From: Planctomonas deserti
GTDB lineage: Bacteria; Actinomycetota; Actinomycetes; Actinomycetales; Microbacteriaceae
Direction: 5' to 3'
Assembly: GCF_003067705.1 (NCBI RefSeq)
Contig: NZ_QANL01000001.1
Span: 1,178,001-1,242,000 of the forward strand
DNA: 64,000 nucleotides
Positions 1 to 9,113 of the stretch are shown piece after piece. The notes below the pieces were generated by a model. The model was not told the DNA's origin, searched no databases, and saw nothing but the letters and a program-made list of their open reading frames with translations. Every line of letters begins with the position of its first letter. Positions within the stretch are counted from its first letter, which is position 1. Both the position numbers and the translations under genes were made by a program.

Positions 1-1
1 C

Positions 2-445
2 GCGTCCGTGCCCGGCAAGAAGATCCGGGTGCACGCGAATCGTGGCCTCGCCGGCATCGACGGCACCATCGCGACGGCGACGGGCATCGCGCTCGCCAGC
101 CAGCGCTCGGGCGCGGGAGCGACCCGCGTGCTCGTCGGCGACCTCACGCTGCTGCACGACGCGGGGTCCCTGCTCGGCGGCCACGGGGAGAAGCTGCCGC
201 GCATCCAGGTGATCGTGGGCAACGACGGCGGTGGCACGATCTTCGACGGCCTCGAGGTCGCCCGCACGGCGTCTCCCACCGCCATCGAGCGCGTGATGTT
301 CACCCCGCAGTCCGTGGACATCGAGTCGCTCGCCCGCGCCTACGGCTGGGCGCACTCGCGCGCGGCGACGGCCGGCGAGCTGCACTCCGCCCTCACGGTC
401 CCGGTGACGGGTCCCTCCATCCTCGAGGTCCCCCTGGCCCGCTGA
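2..445 (+). CDS. menD: MenD, C-terminal part (partial at 5' end)
   Basis: C-terminal part of 2-succinyl-5-enolpyruvyl-6-hydroxy-3-cyclohexene-1-carboxylate synthase, the thiamine-diphosphate enzyme that joins 2-oxoglutarate-derived succinic semialdehyde to isochorismate in menaquinone synthesis. About 147 residues are visible; the family is about 550-600 aa, so most of the gene lies upstream of the window. The visible part is the PP/TPP-binding domain, with the run [15 protein letters not shown], then GDLTLLHD and the metal-binding stretch [12 protein letters not shown] typical of MenD. The frame is open to the window edge, so no start is assigned. The genes menF and menG lie just downstream, which supports the call. 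Confidence 0.93.
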   Translation, partial: ASVPGKKIRVHANRGLAGIDGTIATATGIALASQRSGAGATRVLVGDLTLLHDAGSLLGGHGEKLPRIQVIVGNDGGGTIFDGLEVARTASPTAIERVMFTPQSVDIESLARAYGWAHSRAATAGELHSALTVPVTGPSILEVPLAR

Positions 446-468
446 CCCTGCGCGCGCGTCGGGGACAC

Positions 469-535
469 GGTCGCTGAGCGTGTCGAAGCGACGGTGGATG
501 CGCCGGATAGCGTCCCTTCGACAGGCTCAGGGACC
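469..535. repeat. Intergenic dyad of the CTGAGC-TGTCGAAG family, copy 1
   Basis: Two half-elements lie back to back. The first is bounded by GGTCGCT and AGCGAC, the second by GTCCCT and AGGGACC. Each half can form its own hairpin from these end sequences, and the central core of one half (TGAGCGTGTCGAA) is nearly the reverse complement of the core of the other (TTCGACAGGCTCA). It sits between convergent menD and menF, where it could act as a two-way terminator. Related copies occur at 28183, 39133 (tandem) and 46456. Confidence 0.8.
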
Positions 536-574
536 GTGGAAGTGGCATCCCTTCCACAGGCCCCCGGCGGCGGG

Positions 575-1870
575 TCAGAGGGAGAAGGCGTCCAGGATGG
601 GGCGGAACTTGATGCCCGTCTCGGCCAGTTCCGCATCCGGGTCGGAGCCCGCGACGATGCCGGCACCCGCGTACGCGGTGATGCGCCCGCCCTCGGAGAC
701 CTGGGCGCAGCGCAGCGCGACCGCCCACTCGCCCTCGCCGCCCGCGCCCACCCAGCCGACCGGTCCAGCGAAACGGCCGCGGTCGAACGGCTCGAGGTCG
801 GCGATCGCACGGATCGCCGTGGCCGTGGGGCTGCCCGCCACGGCAGCCGTGGGGTGCAGCGCGTCGAGGAGGTCGAGCGAGCTGGACGCGTCGCCCAGCG
901 TCCCCGAGACGTCGCTGGCGAGGTGCCAGAGGTTGGGCAGCTCCAGCGGGAAGGGCCGATCGCTCGCCTGCAGGTCGGCCGCGTGCGGCCCGAGCGACAC
1001 GAGCACACTCTGCAGGGCGAAGGCGTGCTCGTCCTGGTTCTTGTCCGAGGCGACGAGCTCGGCCGCCGCCGCGCGATCCGTGGCGGCATCGACGCCCCGG
1101 CCCGCGGTCCCCGCGAGCACGCGCGCGCTCACCCGGCCGCCCGCGACGCGCACCAGGGTCTCGGGGCTCGCGCCGAGGAGTCCGTCGACGGCGAAGGTCC
1201 AGCAGTCGGGATACGCGGCCGCGAGCTCGCGCAGGGGCCGGCGGAGGTCCGCGGAGAGGGGCAGGGCGCCGACGAGGTCCCGCGCGAGCACCACCTTGCT
1301 GAGCGAGTCCGAGGCGATGCGGGAAAGGGCCTCCCGTACGGCGGCGCGGTAGGCGTCCTCGCCCATGGCGCCGGGGGAGAGCGTCGTGCGCCCCTCGTCC
1401 GCGGCGGCGGTCGCGCCGCGGCGCAGCCCGAGCGGGGACGCGGCATCGCCCACGAACCGGGACTCGCCGTCCGCGTCCGACCCGATGGGGCGCACGCGGG
1501 TCACCCACGACGCGCCGGCGCGACGCCCGACGACGACCTCGGGAACGGTCAGCACGCTGGTGGCCGAGGATGACGCGGAGAACGCGAACGCGCCGAAGGC
1601 GACGAGGCCCGAACCGGGAAGCCGCACCGGGTCGACGACCGTGGCGTCCGCGACCACCTGGCGCCAGGCCGCGGCGGCGTCCGTCATGCGCCCGGGTCCC
1701 TCGAACTCCAGTCGCAGCGCCGTCCCGACGCCCGCGATCCCGTCGCCGCCGCGCATCCAGAGGAGCGGGTCTGCGGGGTCGAGGAGGGGGAGAAGGCGAT
1801 CGAGGTCGTCGACGGGGGTGGTCTCGACGACCAGGGCGCGAACCTGGGTTGCGGTCACCCGCGAAAGCAT
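575..1870 (-). CDS. menF: Isochorismate synthase MenF
   Basis: Converts chorismate to isochorismate, the committed step into menaquinone (431 aa from ATG at 1870; an in-frame GTG at 1876 is an alternative). The chorismate-binding domain occupies about the last 260 residues. It shows ARVLAGTAGRG, the KNQDEH segment, HPTAAVAGSPT with its catalytic-site residues, and LEPFDRGRFAGPVGWVG near the end. The N-terminal third is variable, as usual in this family. The gene converges on menD and diverges from menG across a 42-bp gap holding -10-like boxes for both directions, so the pathway genes probably fire together. Salicylate synthase or entC-type siderophore use is less likely given the men context. 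Confidence 0.9.
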   Translation of the reverse strand: MLSRVTATQVRALVVETTPVDDLDRLLPLLDPADPLLWMRGGDGIAGVGTALRLEFEGPGRMTDAAAAWRQVVADATVVDPVRLPGSGLVAFGAFAFSASSSATSVLTVPEVVVGRRAGASWVTRVRPIGSDADGESRFVGDAASPLGLRRGATAAADEGRTTLSPGAMGEDAYRAAVREALSRIASDSLSKVVLARDLVGALPLSADLRRPLRELAAAYPDCWTFAVDGLLGASPETLVRVAGGRVSARVLAGTAGRGVDAATDRAAAAELVASDKNQDEHAFALQSVLVSLGPHAADLQASDRPFPLELPNLWHLASDVSGTLGDASSSLDLLDALHPTAAVAGSPTATAIRAIADLEPFDRGRFAGPVGWVGAGGEGEWAVALRCAQVSEGGRITAYAGAGIVAGSDPDAELAETGIKFRPILDAFSL

Positions 1871-1912
1871 ACCCACCGTATTCGCAAGCGGCTCTCAGTA
1901 AGATGAGCGCTC

Positions 1913-2635
1913 ATGAGCCGTGCAGACCTCTCCAAGCAGCCGTCCCAGGTGGCGGCGATGTTCAACAAGGTCTCCACGCACTACGACCGCACCAACTCGG
2001 CGCTCTCGGTCGGCAACGACGCCCTGTGGCGCGTGGCCACGAGCCGCGCTGTCGCCCCGCGCGCCGGGGAACTCATTCTCGACCTTGCCGCGGGTACCGG
2101 CACGTCCAGCGCGTCTCTCGCCGGGACGGGCGCCCGGGTCGTCGCCGCGGACTTCTCCGAGGGCATGATCGCCGTCGGCCGCTCTCGCCACGGCGACAAC
2201 CCGCTCATCGAGTTCGTGCAGGCGGACGCGATGAACCTGCCGTTCGAGAGCGAGACCTTCGACGCCGTGACCATCTCCTTCGGCCTCCGCAACATCGTGG
2301 ACCCGAAGAAGGCGCTCGCCGAGATGCACCGCGTCACGAAGCCCGGCGGCCGGGTCGTCATCTGCGAGTTCTCCACCCCGCCGTTCGCCCCCATCCGCGC
2401 CGGGTACGGCGCGTACCTGAAGCGCGTCATGCCCCTGCTGGTGCGCGTCGTCAGCTCCAACCCGGACGCCTACGGCTACCTCGCCGAGTCCATCGAGGCG
2501 TGGCCGGACCAGAAGACGCTCTGCGGCTGGATGCGCGACGCCGGCTTCACTGACGTGGCCTACCGCAATCTCACCGCCGGCATCGTGGCCGTGCACCGGG
2601 GCCGCAAGCCCGCAGCGAACAGCGTCCCGTCCTGA
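1913..2635 (+). CDS. menG: Demethylmenaquinone methyltransferase MenG/UbiE
   Basis: SAM-dependent methyltransferase that makes menaquinone from demethylmenaquinone (240 aa, full length). Motif I is ILDLAAGTGTSS at about residues 52-63, followed by VVAADFSEGMI and FDAVTISFGLRNI, the latter a UbiE/MenG signature. The family's glycine-proline motif appears as KPGGRVVICEFSTP. A TAAGAT box lies about 12 nt before the ATG with no clear Shine-Dalgarno sequence, consistent with a leaderless transcript. The polyprenyl diphosphate synthase gene follows 26 bp downstream, so head group and side chain are probably made from one operon. Confidence 0.94.
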   Translation: MSRADLSKQPSQVAAMFNKVSTHYDRTNSALSVGNDALWRVATSRAVAPRAGELILDLAAGTGTSSASLAGTGARVVAADFSEGMIAVGRSRHGDNPLIEFVQADAMNLPFESETFDAVTISFGLRNIVDPKKALAEMHRVTKPGGRVVICEFSTPPFAPIRAGYGAYLKRVMPLLVRVVSSNPDAYGYLAESIEAWPDQKTLCGWMRDAGFTDVAYRNLTAGIVAVHRGRKPAANSVPS

Positions 2636-2661
2636 GCCCCGGCACAGGCGACGAAGTTAGG

Positions 2662-3777
2662 GTGGAACCCGTGAGACCGACCCTTCCGCTTGCCCGGCGT
2701 TCCACGGCCATCTCGGCCAACGTGGGGCTGGGCGAGAGGCTCTTCGCTACCTCCGAGGAGCGTGACTTCGCGCGCCTCGTCGACGACGGGCTCGCCCTCG
2801 TCGACGACGGGCTCGCCCTCGTCGAGGCCGGGCTGCTGCGCGAGGTGGCCTTCGGCGACGACGTGGCGGACGTGACCGGCCGCTACCTGCTCGACGCGGG
2901 CGGCAAGCGGGTGCGCCCCATGCTCACGCTGCTGACCGCGCAGCTCGGCGACGGCAACACCGACCAGGTGATCACGGCCGCGCAGGTCGCCGAGATCACG
3001 CACCTCGCCTCGCTCTACCACGACGACGTCATGGACGAGGCGGACCTCCGCCGGGGCGTGCCGAGCGCGCAGAACGTGTGGGGGAACTCTGTCGCGATCC
3101 TCACCGGCGACCTCCTCTTCGCCCGCGCCAGCCAGCTCGTCGCCGGCCTGGGCGAGCGGGCCATCCGCCTCCAGGCCGACACGTTCGAGCGCCTGGTGCT
3201 CGGTCAGCTTCACGAGACCATCGGCCCCCGCGACGGCGAAGACCCCATCGAGCACTACCTGAGCGTGCTCGCCGACAAGACCGGCTCCCTCATCTCCGCC
3301 GCGGCGCAGATGGGTGTCATCTTCTCCAACGCCGCCACAGAGTACGAGCAGGCGGTGCGGACCTTCGGAGAGAAGGTGGGGGTCGCGTTCCAGCTCGTGG
3401 ACGACGTGATCGACCTCTCCCCGCAGCCGGAGGAGACCGGCAAGCTGGCCGGCACCGACCTGCGCGCCGGCGTGCAGACCCTGCCCCTGCTCCGCCTCCG
3501 CCGCCTCGCGGAGGACGACCCGGAGTCCGCCGCGCTGCTCGAGCGCATCGAGCGGGACGTCGACGACACGGCGGCCGAGGCCGAGGCCGAGGACGCCGCG
3601 CGAGACCTCGACGACGCCATCGCCCAGCTGCGCGATCACGAGGTGACCCGCGCAACCCTGGACGAGGCGCGCCGCTGGTCGCGCGAGGCCGTCGAGGCGC
3701 TCGAGCCGCTTCCGGACGGCCCCGTGCGCAAGGCCCTCACGCGCTTCGCCGAATCCGTGGTCGAACGCACCTCCTGA
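2662..3777 (+). CDS. Long-chain polyprenyl diphosphate synthase (menaquinone side chain)
   Basis: Trans-prenyltransferase, 371 aa from GTG, which elongates farnesyl or geranylgeranyl diphosphate with isopentenyl diphosphate. It likely provides the menaquinone tail. The first Asp-rich motif is HDDVMDEADLRRG and the second is QLVDDVIDLSPQ; both are intact, with Mg2+-binding Asp residues. GGKRVRPML, the usual first conserved block, is also present. Near the N-terminus a 21-bp unit is exactly repeated in tandem (about 2780-2822), giving VDDGLAL twice and adding seven residues before the catalytic core. Chain length (hepta- to nonaprenyl) cannot be read safely from sequence. Its place next to menG supports a menaquinone role. 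Confidence 0.9.
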   Translation: MEPVRPTLPLARRSTAISANVGLGERLFATSEERDFARLVDDGLALVDDGLALVEAGLLREVAFGDDVADVTGRYLLDAGGKRVRPMLTLLTAQLGDGNTDQVITAAQVAEITHLASLYHDDVMDEADLRRGVPSAQNVWGNSVAILTGDLLFARASQLVAGLGERAIRLQADTFERLVLGQLHETIGPRDGEDPIEHYLSVLADKTGSLISAAAQMGVIFSNAATEYEQAVRTFGEKVGVAFQLVDDVIDLSPQPEETGKLAGTDLRAGVQTLPLLRLRRLAEDDPESAALLERIERDVDDTAAEAEAEDAARDLDDAIAQLRDHEVTRATLDEARRWSREAVEALEPLPDGPVRKALTRFAESVVERTS

Positions 3778-3853
3778 TCTCCTGTGGGCCTCGCGCCCGC
3801 ACGGCCCGGCGCTCTTCGGCGCGCGCGGCCAGAACGTCACACGAAAGGACCCC

Positions 3854-5236
3854 ATGCGACCCAAGCTTCGCCTGGCCATCGTCGGAGCCGGCCCCGCGGG
3901 CATCTACGCCGCGGACATCCTGCTCAAGACCGAGAAGAAGTTCGACGTCTCCATCGACCTGTTCGAGCGGCTTCCCGCGCCCTACGGGCTCGTCCGCTAC
4001 GGCGTCGCGCCCGACCACCCGCGCATCAAGGGCATCATCAACGCCCTGCGCGACGTGCTCGACCGCGGCGACATCCGCATCTTCGGCAACGTCGACTTCG
4101 GCCGCGACATCACCCTCGCCGACCTGAAGAAGCACTACAACGCCGTGATCTTCGCCACGGGCGCCATCCGCGACGCCAACCTCGACATCCCGGGCATCGA
4201 CCTGCCGGGCAGCTACGGCGCGGCCGACTTCGTCAACTGGTTCGACGGTCACCCCGACGTGCCCCGCACCTGGCCGCTCGAGGCGAAGCAGGTCGCCGTG
4301 ATCGGCAACGGCAACGTCGCCCTCGACGTGTCCCGCATGCTTGCCAAGCACGCGGACGACCTGCTGCCGACCGAGATCCCCGCGAACGTGTACGAGGGGC
4401 TCAAGGCGTCGCCCGTCACGGACGTGCACGTGTTCGGCCGCCGCGGCCCGGCCCAGGTGCGGTTCACGCCCCTGGAGCTGCGTGAGCTCGGCGAGGTCCA
4501 CGACGTCGACATGGTGCTCTACGACGAGGACTTCGAGATGGACCCCGCGTCGCAGGCTGCCATCGAGACGAACAAGCAGGTCATGGTCATCAACCGCGTG
4601 CTGAACCAGTGGCGCGCCCGCCCCACGGGCGCCGCGAGCCGCCGCCTGCACCTGCACTTCCACTCCCGCCCCGTCGAGGTGCTCGGCGCCGACGACGGCA
4701 CGGGCACGCGCGTGGCCGGGCTCCGCATCGAGCGCACCCGCCCCGACGGCGCGGGCGGCGTCGTGGGGACAGGGGAGTACCGCGACTACCCCGTGCAGGC
4801 GGTGTACCGAGCGGTGGGCTACTTCGGCTCGCCCCTCTCCGAGATCCCGTTCGACGAGCGGCACGGCGTCATCCCGAACTACGAGGGGCGCGTGCTGGGC
4901 GACGGCCCGCACCCCCTGCCGGGCCTCTACGCCACGGGCTGGATCAAGCGCGGTCCCGTCGGGCTCATCGGGCACACGAAGTCGGACGCCATGGAGACGG
5001 TGCAGCACCTCATCAACGACCAGGCCGACTGGTGGACGCCGGAGTCGCCCGAGGAGGATTCCGTCGTGGCCCTGCTCGAGGAGCGCGGCATCGACTTCAC
5101 CAATCTCGACGGCTGGCACGCGCTCGACCAGCACGAGCTGGCGCTGGGCGAGGCCGAGGGCCGTGTCCGCGTGAAGGTCGTCCCCCGCGAGGAGATGGTG
5201 GCGGTCTCCAAGCGCCGCGCCCCCGTCCCGAGCTGA
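3854..5236 (+). CDS. fprA: Ferredoxin/adrenodoxin-type NADP+ reductase FprA
   Basis: FAD-dependent oxidoreductase of the adrenodoxin-reductase family (460 aa), passing electrons between NADP(H) and a ferredoxin. The N-terminal FAD-binding Rossmann motif is IVGAGPAGIYAA at residues 8-19, followed by PYGLVRYGVAPDHPRIK, a hallmark of this family. The NADP-binding motif is VIGNGNVALD around residues 152-161, and the C-terminal ATGWIKRGPVGLIG binds FAD. An AAAGGA Shine-Dalgarno sequence precedes the ATG by about six bases. It is co-directional with the men genes but separated by 76 bp. The electron-transfer partner is not in view. Confidence 0.93.
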   Translation: MRPKLRLAIVGAGPAGIYAADILLKTEKKFDVSIDLFERLPAPYGLVRYGVAPDHPRIKGIINALRDVLDRGDIRIFGNVDFGRDITLADLKKHYNAVIFATGAIRDANLDIPGIDLPGSYGAADFVNWFDGHPDVPRTWPLEAKQVAVIGNGNVALDVSRMLAKHADDLLPTEIPANVYEGLKASPVTDVHVFGRRGPAQVRFTPLELRELGEVHDVDMVLYDEDFEMDPASQAAIETNKQVMVINRVLNQWRARPTGAASRRLHLHFHSRPVEVLGADDGTGTRVAGLRIERTRPDGAGGVVGTGEYRDYPVQAVYRAVGYFGSPLSEIPFDERHGVIPNYEGRVLGDGPHPLPGLYATGWIKRGPVGLIGHTKSDAMETVQHLINDQADWWTPESPEEDSVVALLEERGIDFTNLDGWHALDQHELALGEAEGRVRVKVVPREEMVAVSKRRAPVPS

Positions 5237-5440
5237 CCCCCGCGCACCACCGGCTCGTGTCCCGGCGACCTGGGGTCCCCCGGGATGCGAGCCGATGCCG
5301 GTGGAACGGGGTAGCCTTGCAGTCCATCACGCGGGTTGCAGGTGCACGGAGATGGCCGGCCCGGCCGTCGCTGTGACGTCACCGGGTGAGAACGAGAGCG
5401 GCTCACCTGTGCGCTGAGCGAGGCAGGTGGGGAACGCGTC

Positions 5441-7486
5441 ATGTACTCGGATCTGCTGCGCACGGGCGAGCGGGGAATCGGGCTGTATCGATGGAACCCG
5501 CTCCGTCTGGAGCTGTCGTGGGACGAGACCGCGGCCGCGATCTTCGAGGGCGACCCGGCGATGTCGGGGTTCGACATCTGGAGCACCCGCGTCCACCCGG
5601 ATGACCACGACCGCGTGCTCCGGACCTTCTCGCAGCCGGAGGACGCGGAGGAGGTGTACCGGCTGGTCATGGACGACCGCGGAACCCGCCACGTGCTCAG
5701 CCGCGTCACGGGCCGCTCGGTCGATCCCCGGACGGGGGAGCCCGTCTTCACCGGCGTGATGATGGACGTCACCTCCGCGTACCAGCCGAGCGTGATGCTG
5801 AGCTCCATGCTCGACCTGATCAGTGACGGCTTCCTCATGCTGGACAGCGACTACCGGATCACCTACCTGAACAGGCGTGCGGAGGCGATCCTCGGCTCGG
5901 TCGGCGTCCCTCTGCTGGGGAGCATCCTCTGGGACTCGTTCCCGGACGCGAGCGAGCTGTTCCGGGTGTCGTATGCGAAGGCCATGAACGAGGGGATCGC
6001 CGCGGCGTTCGAGGCGTACTATCCCGCTCCTCTGGACATGTGGCTGGAGGTGCGGGCGTGGCCGAGCAACGACGGCATCCTCGTCTACTTCCAGAACATC
6101 ACGGAGCGCCGTGCGAGGCAGGACGAACGAGAGCGACTGCTGGAGTCCGAGCGGCGAGCGCGCGAGGAGGCCGACGAGGCCCTCGTGGTCGCGCAGCGGG
6201 CGCGCATCCAACTCGCGTACCAGGCCAGCCACGATCCGCTGACGAGACTGATCAACCGGAGCGAGTTCGAGCGGCTTCTCCGCGAGCGGCTCGCGAAGCA
6301 GCGCCCGGGAGGCGCGGCACTCACGATCCTCTTCCTCGACCTCGATCGCTTCAAGTTGATCAACGACTCACTCGGCCACGCGGTGGGGGACGCCCTGCTC
6401 ATGCAGGTCGCCGCACGCATCGCCCGCATCGTCGGCCAGGACGGCGCAGCCGCGCGTCTCGGTGGCGACGAGTTCGTGGTGTTGCTCGACGGCGCTTCGG
6501 AGGACGCGGTCATCGGACTCTGCGACCGGCTCCTCCGGGAGCTGCGCGAGCCGGTGGACCTGCCGCAGTACACGTTGAGCACCACGGTGAGCATCGGGCT
6601 CGCGTCCGCGGACGGCCCGATGGAGGCGACGACACTGCTGCGCAACGCGGACATCGCCCTCTACCGGGCGAAGGACGCCGGGCGGGATCGCTTCGCGTGG
6701 TTCGACTCCGAGGCGCACCGCACGCTCGCCGACCGGATGTCGCTCGAGCGCGACCTGCGCGCCGCCCTGGACGATGGCGTCATCGACGTGCACTATCAGC
6801 CCCTGTTCTCGTTGCGGGACGGCAACCTCTCCGGAGTCGAGGCGTTGGCGCGCTGGCAGCGCACTCCGAGGAGCCGTGTCGGCCCCGGGGTGTTCATCCC
6901 CCTCGCCGAGGATGCCGGGCTCATCAGCCGGCTGGGTCGGCACGTGGCCAGCACCGCCATCGCGCAGGCGAAGCAGTGGCTCGACATCCCCGACTTCAGG
7001 GTGTGGATCAACGTGTCCGGGCGGCAGTTCAGCACCTCCCGGGTCGCGGAGGAGATCGTGCGGGACTTCTCCGAGTCGGGCGTGCCACCGGAACGGCTCG
7101 GGGTGGAGGTCACCGAATCGGTGCTCGCCGACGAGGCGGTGGCCGTGGCTGCGCTGCGCGCGCTGGCGTCGCGAGGCGTCGCCGTGGCGATCGACGACTT
7201 CGGCACCGGCTACAGCTCCATCGCCCGGCTCTCCACCCTGCCCATCTCCGTGCTCAAGATCGACCGCTCCTTCATCGCGGACGCCGAGACCGCGCGCGGC
7301 AGGGCGTCCCTCACCGTCATCGTCGACCTGGCACGCGTGAACGGCATGAGCACCGTAGCCGAGGGGATCGAGACACCGAGGCAACTCGAGATCGTCCGGG
7401 AGGTGGGCGTCACCCATGCCTCCGGCTACCTGCTCGGTCGCCCCGCTCCGGCCGCGGACCTGGTGCGCCGGCTCCCCGGCTTCTGA
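5441..7486 (+). CDS. PAS-GGDEF-EAL cyclic-di-GMP turnover protein
   Basis: Cytoplasmic 681-aa regulator without membrane segments. Order: two PAS-like regions (about 15-110 and 120-225), a coiled-coil linker rich in Glu/Arg (225-255), a diguanylate cyclase domain (about 265-425) and a phosphodiesterase domain (about 435-680). The cyclase active site LGGDEF is intact at 340-345, with no RxxD inhibitory site just before it. The EAL domain keeps EAL at 467-469, INVSGRQF, EVTES, DDFGTGYSS, KIDRSF and GYLLGRP, so both activities are possible. GGDEF in such tandems can instead be an allosteric GTP sensor. A second, degenerate GGDEF protein follows, and a YajQ-type putative c-di-GMP binder lies at 10767. 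Confidence 0.92.
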   Translation: MYSDLLRTGERGIGLYRWNPLRLELSWDETAAAIFEGDPAMSGFDIWSTRVHPDDHDRVLRTFSQPEDAEEVYRLVMDDRGTRHVLSRVTGRSVDPRTGEPVFTGVMMDVTSAYQPSVMLSSMLDLISDGFLMLDSDYRITYLNRRAEAILGSVGVPLLGSILWDSFPDASELFRVSYAKAMNEGIAAAFEAYYPAPLDMWLEVRAWPSNDGILVYFQNITERRARQDERERLLESERRAREEADEALVVAQRARIQLAYQASHDPLTRLINRSEFERLLRERLAKQRPGGAALTILFLDLDRFKLINDSLGHAVGDALLMQVAARIARIVGQDGAAARLGGDEFVVLLDGASEDAVIGLCDRLLRELREPVDLPQYTLSTTVSIGLASADGPMEATTLLRNADIALYRAKDAGRDRFAWFDSEAHRTLADRMSLERDLRAALDDGVIDVHYQPLFSLRDGNLSGVEALARWQRTPRSRVGPGVFIPLAEDAGLISRLGRHVASTAIAQAKQWLDIPDFRVWINVSGRQFSTSRVAEEIVRDFSESGVPPERLGVEVTESVLADEAVAVAALRALASRGVAVAIDDFGTGYSSIARLSTLPISVLKIDRSFIADAETARGRASLTVIVDLARVNGMSTVAEGIETPRQLEIVREVGVTHASGYLLGRPAPAADLVRRLPGF

Positions 7487-7574
7487 ATAGCGCGTGCCGG
7501 TTCCGCCGCCGCCGGGAGCCCTGGGTCCCTCGCCCTTGAAGCACGGCGGAGCAGTCGTCCCTAGGCTTGACCGA

Positions 7575-8390
7575 ATGGGGATGCTGTCGGCTGTACTGAA
7601 CGGGATCGCGGGAGTCGGCTGTCTCGCCATCGCGGGGCTGATCCTGCACGCCATGTACCGCCGGCGCCAGCCGACGGCCAGGCCGATCCGACTCGCGGCG
7701 GCTGGCCTGCTTGCGTTCACGGGGATGCACCTGCTCAGGGACGCGTTCATGCTGTTCTCCTCAGCCGCCGACGCCGACAGCACCATGCGCGAGGTCTCCA
7801 GCCGGCCCGGCAATCTGGTACTCGACGGTCTCCTCGCCCTGGTCGCTCTCGCGGTGGTCGCCCTGCTGGTCGCCCGTCCGGCACCGGCGCGAACGCAGTC
7901 GATGTTCCCATGGAGGCCAGAGCAGGGATCCGGCACCGGGACTGCAGACCCCCTCACCGGCCTGCCCAACCGCGCGGCGCTGCTGGAGACGCTGAAGGAT
8001 TACGAGGACGACGGCAGGAACGCCATCGTCCTCGACATCGACGTGCACGGCCTTCGAGAGGTGAACGCGGATCACGGGCGCGACGCCGGGGACCGCATCC
8101 TCAGAGACGTCGCGCAGCGGCTCGCCGGGGGCATCCGCGAGCAGGAGTACGTCTTCCATCTCGGTGGGGTCGAGTTCGTCGTCCTCGGCATCGGGCACGG
8201 CCCCGCGGACGCGGCGTCGCTGTACTCCCGCACGGAGACGCTGATGTCGCGATCGATCTCCGTTCCCGGCGGGGCCCTGTCCGTGAAGAACTCGGTCGGC
8301 ACCAGATTCGGCACGGCCGGCGACCTGGGGGACCTCCTCGACCAGGCGCGCGGCTCGGCGCTCAGAGCTTCCGGGCATCCCACCGGTTGA
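7575..8390 (+). CDS. Membrane protein with degenerate GGDEF domain
   Basis: 271 aa from ATG 7575. This start is preferred over an upstream in-frame ATG because a TAGGCT box lies just before it, as in other leaderless genes here. Three hydrophobic segments fill about residues 5-100. The C-terminal half is a GGDEF fold: DPLTGLPNRAAL opens it and LGGVEFVVLG stands where the active-site loop should be. The key Asp/Glu is replaced by Val (GGVEF), so cyclase activity is doubtful and a receptor or GTP-binding role is more likely. It lies about 90 bp downstream of the GGDEF-EAL gene on the same strand, suggesting a shared signalling function. Confidence 0.8.
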   Translation: MGMLSAVLNGIAGVGCLAIAGLILHAMYRRRQPTARPIRLAAAGLLAFTGMHLLRDAFMLFSSAADADSTMREVSSRPGNLVLDGLLALVALAVVALLVARPAPARTQSMFPWRPEQGSGTGTADPLTGLPNRAALLETLKDYEDDGRNAIVLDIDVHGLREVNADHGRDAGDRILRDVAQRLAGGIREQEYVFHLGGVEFVVLGIGHGPADAASLYSRTETLMSRSISVPGGALSVKNSVGTRFGTAGDLGDLLDQARGSALRASGHPTG

Positions 8391-8522
8391 CTGTGCCTCG
8401 GCTGTGTGGCGGGCCGGAGGGGCGCTCTCAGCAGTCACGAGGCGTGCACGGAAAGCGGATCCCGGTGGTCGGGCGGGGCGAGAACCGTTGAGTTCGCGCC
8501 CCCGCCATGGTTATCTCGTGTC

Positions 8523-9104
8523 ATGTATCTGTTCGATGAGCCCGCACGCGCCAGGCAGTCGGACGAGGAGCGCCTCGCGGAGTTCGGCCCCCCGGTCTTC
8601 ACCTTCGTGCCCCAGCTGAGGCTGGCCGAGCGCGGCTGGAGCTGGTCGGGCACGGGTGGACGCACGCTGGAGGCGCAGGTGCACCACTGGCTCGCGGACC
8701 AGAACGGCAACTTCTGGTTCGAGGACACGCCGAGCGGTCCCCAGGGCATCGCGGAGCTTCGCGGCTACGTCTTCACCGACGATCCCGAGTCCTTTGACGG
8801 GATGTCGAACGTGCTCCGGGCCGCGCTCGACCAGCACCTTGGGTACGTGCTGCTCGACTGGGACGCGCGGGACTCGTCGGACTACACCGAGCTCTCGCGG
8901 CTTCCCGACGCGACGGTGCAGATCGTGGCGAAGCGGCCGACGCACGCGACCCTGCCCATCGACGGGATCTACCACCCCGCCATCCGGCTCGAGCACAACG
9001 GCTGGATCGGCACCTCCGCCCGCGTCGGGTACCGGCTGGTGACGCTGGTCATCCACTCCACCGAGATCCCGAAGATCGACACGATGCTCACAGCGCGGCG
9101 CTAG
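8523..9104 (+). CDS. Conserved-looking hypothetical protein (193 aa)
   Basis: No family recognised. The start at 8523 is chosen because a TTATCT box lies 8-13 nt upstream, typical of leaderless genes in this window; an upstream ATG at 8406 would add a low-quality extension. The protein is soluble, with no signal peptide or membrane segment, and mixed alpha/beta in composition. Notable features are the run QNGNFWFEDTPSGPQGIAEL and a hydrophobic C-terminal strand GYRLVTLVIHSTEIPKID. Coding bias matches its neighbours. It converges on the cardiolipin synthase gene 9 bp away. Confidence 0.65.
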   Translation: MYLFDEPARARQSDEERLAEFGPPVFTFVPQLRLAERGWSWSGTGGRTLEAQVHHWLADQNGNFWFEDTPSGPQGIAELRGYVFTDDPESFDGMSNVLRAALDQHLGYVLLDWDARDSSDYTELSRLPDATVQIVAKRPTHATLPIDGIYHPAIRLEHNGWIGTSARVGYRLVTLVIHSTEIPKIDTMLTARR

Positions 9105-9113
9105 CCGCCCGCG

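Noticed and set aside
393-1508. Arg/Gly-rich reading frames overlapping menF
   Set aside because: Shadow frames of a high-GC gene; menF has clear motifs.
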